In this document: positions 35,320-40,172 of the stretch, in pieces
How positions within the stretch are numbered: position 1 is the stretch's first letter
Layout of the letters: each line of letters starts with the position of its first letter
Assembly (NCBI GenBank): GCA_913061315.1
Contig: CAJXUC010000030.1
Span: 1 to 40,172 of the forward strand
Direction: 5' to 3'
DNA: 40,172 nucleotides
From: an uncultured Gammaproteobacteria bacterium
GTDB lineage: Bacteria > Pseudomonadota > Gammaproteobacteria > GCA-001735895
Translations under genes and position numbers: made by a program
Notes under the pieces: model-generated
The model's database searches: none
Seen by the model: only the letters and a program-made list of their open reading frames with translations
Told to the model about the DNA's origin: nothing

Positions 35320-36114
35320 TTAAACTGCAACCGCAGCCTTGATGTGTTCGTGACTTTGGTAATCTTTCAATTGAAAATCTTCAAATTGAAAATCAAACAG
35401 GCTAGTCACTTTAGGGTTTAAGACCATCGTAGGTAATGGATAGGTCGCACGACTTAACTGTAATTTAGCTTGATCTACATGGTTATTGTAAATATGAGCA
35501 TCACCTAACGTGTGGACAAAATCACCTGGCTCTAAGTCAGTCACCTGAGCCACCATCATTAGCAGCAAAGCATAGGATGCAATATTAAAAGGTACGCCCA
35601 GAAATATGTCTGCGCTTCGCTGATATAACTGACAGGATAACCGCCCATCGGCAACATAAAACTGAAAGAAAGCATGGCATGGTGGCAAAGCCATTTGATC
35701 AATTTCTCCCACGTTCCACGCACTGACAATTAATCGGCGTGAATCAGGGTTTGTCTTTATTTGATCAATTAATTGTTGAATTTGATCAATCACGCGGCCG
35801 TCGTGCGCCTGCCATGAACGCCACTGCGCCCCATAAACGGGGCCTAAATTGCCTTCGTCATCGGCCCATTCATCCCAAATTCGAACTTTATTTTTTTTCA
35901 AATAGGCGATATTTGTATCCCCCTGTAAAAACCATAACAGTTCATGAATTATCGAGTTCAAATGGAGCTTCTTAGTGGTTATCAACGGAAAACCTTGACT
36001 TAAATCAAAGCGCATTTGATGACCAAAAACAGATCGCGTACCGGTTCCAGTACGGTCAGTTTTCTCACTACCACTGTCTAACACCTGTTGCATTAACTCA
36101 AGATATGGTTGCAT
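35320..36114 (-). CDS. thyA: Thymidylate synthase (ThyA)
   Basis: Methylates dUMP to dTMP using 5,10-methylene-THF, yielding dihydrofolate that folA recycles. With the start at ATG 36114 the protein is 264 residues and the catalytic cysteine falls at Cys146 ([12 protein letters not shown]), both identical to E. coli. A frame extending to 36135 adds 7 residues that lie inside lgt. Other motifs: [32 protein letters not shown] and [20 protein letters not shown]. It overlaps the end of lgt by 17 nt. Confidence 0.98.
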   Translation of the reverse strand: MQPYLELMQQVLDSGSEKTDRTGTGTRSVFGHQMRFDLSQGFPLITTKKLHLNSIIHELLWFLQGDTNIAYLKKNKVRIWDEWADDEGNLGPVYGAQWRSWQAHDGRVIDQIQQLIDQIKTNPDSRRLIVSAWNVGEIDQMALPPCHAFFQFYVADGRLSCQLYQRSADIFLGVPFNIASYALLLMMVAQVTDLEPGDFVHTLGDAHIYNNHVDQAKLQLSRATYPLPTMVLNPKVTSLFDFQFEDFQLKDYQSHEHIKAAVAV

Positions 36115-36940
36115 TGCTACCTGCTCTACGTGCATAAGCGATTATAATTAGACCCGCTAAGATCATCGGCACTGATAACACAATACCTTTTGTCAGCCAG
36201 TCTGTCTGCATCAAATAGCCTATATGCGCATCCGGTAAGCGAATAAATTCAACACTGGTTCGCGCTATTCCATACAGCATTAAAAAGTACCCTGAAACCA
36301 TCATGACTGGCTTGGGTTTTGACGATATAATCCAAAGTGCAGCAAACAATACAAAACCTTCAAGTAACATTTCATACAGTTGCGATGGATGCCTCGCGCT
36401 GTAACAAAGTGGACCCGCAAAATCAATGAATCGATCCGCAGGAAATTGTTCACAAGAGAGCTTCATGGCCCAAGGAACCGTGGATGGCGCTCCCCATAAC
36501 TCGGCATTAATAAAGTTACCAAAGCGTCCAGCGGCTATTCCTAAAGGTACCAACGGTGCAATGAAATCAGTGAGCTGGAAAAAATGACAATTGAGTTTGC
36601 GCCGATACCATTCCATTGCAACCAAAACGCCAATAAACCCGCCATGAAAAGACATACCGCCTTCCCATATTTTTAAAAGATACAGGGGATCAGCCAGAAA
36701 AGTATCAAAGTTGTAGAACAATACTGAGCCAAACCGACCACCTAAGACGACGCCCATCGCGCCATAAAAGATTAAGTCATCGACTTCTGCTGGCTTAATG
36801 GGTGCGCCAGCGACTTGGGCGCGACGTTTACCCAACCACCATGCAGACCCAAAGGCCAATAAGTACATCAGCCCATACCAATGAACCTTTAAGGGGCCTA
36901 AGGCAACAACAACAGGATCAATTTCAGGATAGGCAATCAT
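36098..36940 (-). CDS. lgt: Prolipoprotein diacylglyceryl transferase
   Basis: Inner-membrane enzyme that attaches diacylglycerol to the lipobox cysteine of prolipoproteins. The protein is 280 residues from ATG 36940 ([20 protein letters not shown]). Seven or so membrane segments; motifs [21 protein letters not shown], the Lgt signature [13 protein letters not shown] and ARHPSQLYE are present. A TTG at 36958 would add six residues without family support. A CATAAT -10 candidate lies at 36970-36975 (minus-strand reading). It is the first gene of lgt-thyA-apaG-apaH. Confidence 0.97.
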   Translation of the reverse strand: MIAYPEIDPVVVALGPLKVHWYGLMYLLAFGSAWWLGKRRAQVAGAPIKPAEVDDLIFYGAMGVVLGGRFGSVLFYNFDTFLADPLYLLKIWEGGMSFHGGFIGVLVAMEWYRRKLNCHFFQLTDFIAPLVPLGIAAGRFGNFINAELWGAPSTVPWAMKLSCEQFPADRFIDFAGPLCYSARHPSQLYEMLLEGFVLFAALWIISSKPKPVMMVSGYFLMLYGIARTSVEFIRLPDAHIGYLMQTDWLTKGIVLSVPMILAGLIIIAYARRAGSNATIS

Positions 36941-37350
36941 ACAAACGGGTACAGGCAATAAGAAATGAAATTATGCCTGAATGAGACGACTTAATTAAGC
37001 AAAACTGGGATTTGTTCTCTTATCAGTCAGATTCGATGAACATTAGTGGATTTTAGGACGCCTCTAAAAATTATTCGCTAACAGTCTAACCGAGCAGAAC
37101 AAGGCTCCAAACCACGACAAACAACAAAACAGCTCAAATAATGGCTGCCGACCCCATATCTTTTGCCCGGCCAGACAGCCCATGTTGTTCTTCACCTATC
37201 CGATCAACCACTGCCTCTATCGCTGAGTTGAGAATCTCTACTTAGCGACTTCATCGGCGCGTTATTTTATTGGGCAAGTGTGAAGTGTCGTCCTCTGGTT
37301 GATTCAATTAGAACCAACCGGAGCAACAGCCACTCAGATAGCAATGCGCG
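36941..37350. other. Gap between lgt and gcvH
   Basis: 410 bases with no intact gene. It holds the probable lgt promoter, a degraded dgkA 3' piece at 37086-37241, and a hairpin without a T-run at about 37288-37310 that does not look like a terminator. The sequence between the dgkA piece and gcvH (37242-37350) shows no recognisable coding relic. Confidence 0.6.
37086..37241 (-). pseudogene. dgkA: Diacylglycerol kinase DgkA, 3' remnant
   Basis: The minus strand encodes VEILNSAIEAVVDRIGEEQ and GLSGRAKDMGSAAII, which is the active-site core of DgkA (NSAIEAVVDRI and LSGRAKDMGSAA are near-invariant), then a TGA at 37134-37136, then AVLLFVVVWSLVLLG and TAG, which corresponds to the third membrane helix in the same frame. 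The 5' half, with the first two membrane helices, is missing: a TAA sits immediately before the first residue, and no homology is seen upstream. This is a deletion plus nonsense relic of the enzyme that recycles diacylglycerol. Confidence 0.85.
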
Positions 37351-37740
37351 TTATTCTTCTTCAGCAATGATTTCTGCGTAGGCGCTGGCATCTAACATGT
37401 CAGCCACTTCGCTAGGGTCATCAATCTTAACTTTATACATCCAGCCATCGCCGTAGGGATCATCGTTAATTTTTTCTGGAGAGTCCTCTAACTCAGAGTT
37501 CACTTCTACCACTTCGCCAGAAATAGGTGCATAGGTATCTGATGCCGCTTTAACCGACTCGATAACGGCAACTGTATCACCAATTAACACGGTGCTACCT
37601 TCTTCTGGTAACTCAACAAAAACCAAATCACCCAATAACTCTTGGGCATGATCCGAAACACCAATCGTCGCAATATCACCATCGACCGATAACCACTCGT
37701 GTGATGATAAAAATTTTAACTCGGAAGGTACATTACTCAT
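37351..37740 (-). CDS. gcvH: Glycine cleavage system H protein
   Basis: Lipoyl carrier of the glycine cleavage complex, 129 residues. The lipoylated lysine is Lys64 in [14 protein letters not shown], and the protein contains [32 protein letters not shown] and the C-terminal [13 protein letters not shown]. The ribosome binding site AGGAG is 7 bases before the ATG. It lies 16 bases after gcvT and shares its riboswitch control. The P-protein gene, often next in order, is not downstream here; the next intact gene is lgt. Confidence 0.97.
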   Translation of the reverse strand: MSNVPSELKFLSSHEWLSVDGDIATIGVSDHAQELLGDLVFVELPEEGSTVLIGDTVAVIESVKAASDTYAPISGEVVEVNSELEDSPEKINDDPYGDGWMYKVKIDDPSEVADMLDASAYAEIIAEEE

Positions 37741-37756
37741 TTTTTTCTCCTACTCA

Positions 37757-38836
37757 TTAAATACAAGATTTGCCGTTACGGGCGAAAGGAATTTTAACTA
37801 TCTCTGCTTTCAACATTTTATTTCGTACTTCTACATCAACCTCACCCGTCACACCCACTGGGATTCGAGCCAATGCAATCGACTTACCTAGCGTGGGTGA
37901 ATAACTACCCGAAGTAATTTCACCCTCTCCTTTTACTGTGACCACTTTCAAGTGATTACGCAAAACGCCCTTATCTTTTAAAACAATACCCACCAACTGC
38001 TGCTTAACACCCTGTTCTTTTTCTGCTAAAAGCGCTGATTTACCAATAAAGTGTCTATCGTCTGATATCGATAACGTCCAACCTAGACCCGAGCACAGCG
38101 GACTGGTTGATTCATCCATATCGGTACCGTACAGGCTCATGCCCGCTTCGAGCCGCAGCGTATCACGCGCACCCAAACCACAAGGCTTTACACCGGCCTT
38201 TAAAAGCTGCTGCCAAAAACCAACGGCCTGATCTAACGGCATCAGAATTTCAAAGCCATCTTCACCGGTATAGCCCGTTCTCGCAATAAAGTAGTCACCA
38301 ATCGTGGCAGCTTCAAAGCGTCCGACAGACTCAAGTTCAGAACGATTAGACTCGAATAATGACAAAGTCTTTTCACGCGCTGTTGGCCCTTGCACTGCAA
38401 TCATTGCAACATCATCACGCACGGTCAGACCCACATCAGAAAAATCATCCGCCTGCCGCTTCAACCAAGCTAAGTCTTTATCCCGCGTTGCAGAGTTAAT
38501 AATTACCCGATAAAACTGATCACCTAAAAAATAGACAATCAAATCATCAACCACACCCCCTTCAGTATTTAACATACAACTGTAAAGCGCCTTACCGTGC
38601 TGTTTCAACTTAGCGATATCATTTGCCAGTAAGTGACGTAAGTAGGCACCAGAATCAGCCCCAGAAACATCAACCACGGTCATATGAGATACATCAAACA
38701 TACCAGCATCTGTGCGAATAATGTCATGTTCAGTAATTTGTGAGCCATAATGAATCGGCATATCCCAACCAGCGAAATCGACCATTTTGGCCGATGCATC
38801 AAGATGAGATTGATAGAATGGAGTCTTTTTACTCAT
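37757..38836 (-). CDS. gcvT: Glycine cleavage system T protein (aminomethyltransferase)
   Basis: Transfers the methylene group from H-protein-bound glycine to THF, making 5,10-methylene-THF and ammonia. The protein has 359 residues. Motifs: HLDASAKMVDFAGWDMPIHY at the N-terminus, MFDVSHMTVVDVSG, SCMLNTEGGVVDDLIVY, RTGYTGEDGFEI and GLGARDTLRLEAGMSLYGTD. AGGTG precedes the ATG by 5 bases. It is the first gene after the tandem glycine riboswitch. Confidence 0.97.
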   Translation of the reverse strand: MSKKTPFYQSHLDASAKMVDFAGWDMPIHYGSQITEHDIIRTDAGMFDVSHMTVVDVSGADSGAYLRHLLANDIAKLKQHGKALYSCMLNTEGGVVDDLIVYFLGDQFYRVIINSATRDKDLAWLKRQADDFSDVGLTVRDDVAMIAVQGPTAREKTLSLFESNRSELESVGRFEAATIGDYFIARTGYTGEDGFEILMPLDQAVGFWQQLLKAGVKPCGLGARDTLRLEAGMSLYGTDMDESTSPLCSGLGWTLSISDDRHFIGKSALLAEKEQGVKQQLVGIVLKDKGVLRNHLKVVTVKGEGEITSGSYSPTLGKSIALARIPVGVTGEVDVEVRNKMLKAEIVKIPFARNGKSCI

Positions 38837-38864
38837 AACGCACCTAAAGTAGTTAGTAGAAAAA

Positions 38865-39057
38865 CCCCTCTGTCCGGTTACCTGAGAGATCGAGCTGATA
38901 GCGTTTTAGCCTAGTTTTTATACCAGTTAAATTCATCAACCTTTCACCTTCGGTGGGTAATAGCTACCACTCTCCAGAGTCAAACAGCTGCAACAGTCTT
39001 TTTTGCCTGAGCGTTTCCGGGCGGTTGCGTCTTCGGCGGCCTATTTGGCTCTCTCCT
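38865..39057 (-). ncRNA. Tandem glycine riboswitch
   Basis: In the gcvT leader on the minus strand, two glycine aptamers are visible. The first (39057 to about 38970) starts AGGAGAGAGCC and includes CGCCGAAGACGCAACCGCC, AAACGCTCAGGCAAAAAAGAC and the closing CTGGAGAG. The second (about 38965 to 38865) has ACCCACCGAAGGTGAAAG, then GATCTCTCAGGTAACCGGAC and AGAGGGG. The paired arrangement is the classic cooperative gcv switch. It ends 28 bases before the gcvT ATG, so it most likely turns gcvT-gcvH on when glycine is abundant. Confidence 0.93.
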
Positions 39058-39082
39058 ATTACAGCTTATGTCTGTGTGGCGT

Positions 39083-39111
39083 ACTATAATCGCAGTCTAA
39101 TTTGATTGAAA
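39083..39111 (-). promoter_or_regulatory. Candidate promoter for the gcvT-gcvH transcript
   Basis: Read on the minus strand, TTTCAA (39111-39106), a 17-base spacer and TATAGT (39088-39083) sit about 25 bases before the first riboswitch aptamer, the position expected for the transcript that carries the aptamers. Confidence 0.5.
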
Positions 39112-39391
39112 GATCTATTTATATTATCTATCACACTGCAAACTTATAGTCGATTTATAAATGATAGAGCGAAAAAACGGTAAGAACTATCCGCATTATT
39201 CAAACACAATTCACCAAGGCCTAACCGATCGCACAACATCGCCTTTAAATCATAAACTGACGGATGGTTATCGGGGCAGAAAACCCAAACTAAAAGAGTG
39301 GTTAAATACAGAAAGTTAAGCCGGATTAACAATGCTCCAAATATGCGTATACTAGGCATCATTTAACCAACTAGGAAAAGGATAAAAAGGA
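39112..39391. other. Intergenic region between the gcvT promoter and the DUF4389 gene
   Basis: Divergent upstream region. AT-rich sequence with no recognised gene. A 72-codon minus-strand frame (39144-39362) has no family resemblance and starts within the likely promoter space of the DUF4389 gene, so it is not called. Confidence 0.5.
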
Positions 39392-39706
39392 ATGATGAAT
39401 AACGACACTAAAGAAAACTTAAAGCAGACAACCACTTGGATACGAGGGCTTTACATGCTGCTATTTGGGTTCTTGGCAGGTCTTGCTGATTTTGTCTTGT
39501 TAGGTGTCATCATCTTTCAATTCGTCCACAAGCTGATTACCGGTGAAACTAACGAGCGCCTGCATAAGCTTGGACAGAGCATTGCAACCTACAACTATCA
39601 AATCCTTCAGTTCCTCACCTTTAATAGCGAATACCATCCCTATCCACTGGGTGCCTGGCCCAAAGGTGAGCCAAAATCTGCCAAGGAAGTAACCAAAGAC
39701 AATTAG
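39392..39706 (+). CDS. DUF4389 membrane protein
   Basis: 104-residue inner-membrane protein of unknown function. One long hydrophobic region, WIRGLYMLLFGFLAGLADFV followed by LLGVIIFQFVHKLITGETN, is followed by the conserved LGQSIATYNYQILQFLTFN and a Pro/Trp-rich end PYPLGAWPKGEP, the DUF4389 pattern. Two adjacent ATG codons (39392 and 39395) are possible; AGGAAAAGGA upstream fits either. The gene is convergent with the truncated FIST gene, 21 bases away. Confidence 0.85.
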   Translation: MMNNDTKENLKQTTTWIRGLYMLLFGFLAGLADFVLLGVIIFQFVHKLITGETNERLHKLGQSIATYNYQILQFLTFNSEYHPYPLGAWPKGEPKSAKEVTKDN

Positions 39707-39727
39707 GGTTGGCAAGGGTTGGTCAAG

Positions 39728-40125
39728 TTAAACAAATAGAGTCAGCACACCGGTAAAACCATAAAGCGCAGTTTTGTGTATCTCACCATTCGCAAAAAAA
39801 CCAACCAGCGGAAAATCGCCCAGAACACTGTGGATAAACCGAACCTCTTCGGAGTGCTCGCCAAACTGCTGTCTCCCCCGACCCAAGCATGAAACATAAA
39901 CCCCGCCCTTGATGGGAGTCCGTAACCGCGATTTTAAATCTAACAGCATGCGCTCCATATCTTCAATGGCAGAATTACCATCCCGCCGACAAAAAATAAT
40001 TTCGTCATTGTGCTGCAAATAATCACCGATCGCGAAAATCTTTTCTTCAACATCAATCCCTATAATCTGCCGAATAGAATAATCATCCAGATCAGAATTT
40101 TTGTTCACTAAACCCGCAAATATAG
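39728..40125 (-). CDS. FIST C-terminal domain protein (5' truncated by contig end)
   Basis: About 132 residues of a FIST_C sensory domain: IDVEEKIFAIGDYLQHNDEI, then VYVSCLGRGRQQFGEHSEE, LGDFPLVGFFANGEI and a C-terminal LYGFTGVLTLF. The VGFFANGEI block is the best-known FIST_C signature. FIST proteins are thought to bind small ligands such as amino acids and feed signalling. The first GTG (40108) is internal: the frame stays open upstream (AIFAGLV) to the last genomic base, so most of the protein (usually about 350-400 residues) lies beyond the contig. The stop is near 39728. Confidence 0.85.
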
Positions 40126-40172
40126 CTGTCTCTTATACACATCTGACGCTGCCGACGACTCCTTACGTGTAG
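40126..40172. other. Illumina Nextera adapter (non-genomic)
   Basis: CTGTCTCTTATACACATCT (40126-40144) is the Tn5 mosaic end. It is followed by GACGCTGCCGACGA (40145-40158), the rest of the Nextera Read 1 transposase adapter in reverse complement, then CTCCTTAC (40159-40166), an 8-base index (reverse complement GTAAGGAG, which I recall as an i5 Nextera index), then GTGTAG, the beginning of P5. This is library-construction sequence, not biology; genomic sequence ends at 40125. Confidence 0.98.

Noticed and set aside
37288..37310. Imperfect 9-bp hairpin after gcvH (GGTTGATTC / GAACCAACC), a possible terminator.
   Set aside because: Neither strand has a T-run after the stem, so it does not fit an intrinsic terminator.
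39144..39362. 72-codon minus-strand frame between gcvT and the DUF4389 gene.
   Set aside because: No family resemblance, no ribosome binding site, and it occupies the expected promoter region of two divergent genes.
40126..40144. A 19-bp Tn5 mosaic end, which could suggest a transposon end.
   Set aside because: It continues directly into Nextera adapter and an index sequence, so it comes from library preparation.

Overview
This window reads as an end piece of a draft assembly from a gammaproteobacterium. The evidence is the gene order (lptD-surA-pdxA-rsmA with folA; lgt-thyA-apaG-apaH; pcnB-folK-dNK-panB-panC), which is typical of that class, the proteobacterial urt-ure arrangement, and a moderately AT-rich composition (impression by eye, not computed). 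I cannot name a genus. The left edge cuts urtA. The right edge ends in 47 bases of Illumina Nextera adapter, so it is a true contig end and cuts a FIST-domain gene.

Bases 1-10606 form a urea import and hydrolysis locus on the + strand: urtA (partial), an intrinsic terminator, urtB-C-D-E (an ABC urea transporter with 4-nt overlaps between B/C and C/D), then ureD, a fused gamma/beta subunit gene (ureAB), ureC, ureE, ureF and ureG. All urease active-site residues fall at the Klebsiella numbering. Bases 10984-19000 hold an FAD-linked oxidoreductase, an AEC-family permease, a divergent pair (MDR oxidoreductase on -, TPR protein on +), a small 'virulence factor' family protein and the ABC-F ATPase Uup.

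Bases 19244-23438 are a + strand operon pcnB-folK-dNK-panB-panC. It is followed by a WYL regulator (-), a cupin-like protein (+), and the glutathione-dependent formaldehyde pair adhC-fghA (-). Bases 27494-33322 are lptD-surA-pdxA-rsmA-folA, a tightly packed operon for outer-membrane biogenesis, PLP, ribosome maturation and folate.

Bases 33323-34044 look empty to an ORF caller but hold two decayed genes: an FHA-domain gene on + and a ComFB-family gene on -. Next come lgt-thyA-apaG-apaH (-), a decayed 3' remnant of dgkA (-), and gcvT-gcvH (-) under a tandem glycine riboswitch, without gcvP. A DUF4389 membrane protein and the truncated FIST gene close the window.

Functionally the window links nitrogen supply from urea with folate and one-carbon metabolism (folK, folA, thyA, panB, gcvTH, adhC-fghA). 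I found no mobile element, CRISPR array, RNA gene other than the riboswitch, or convincing new multi-gene system. The most noteworthy signals are the three gene relics and the adapter-terminated contig end.
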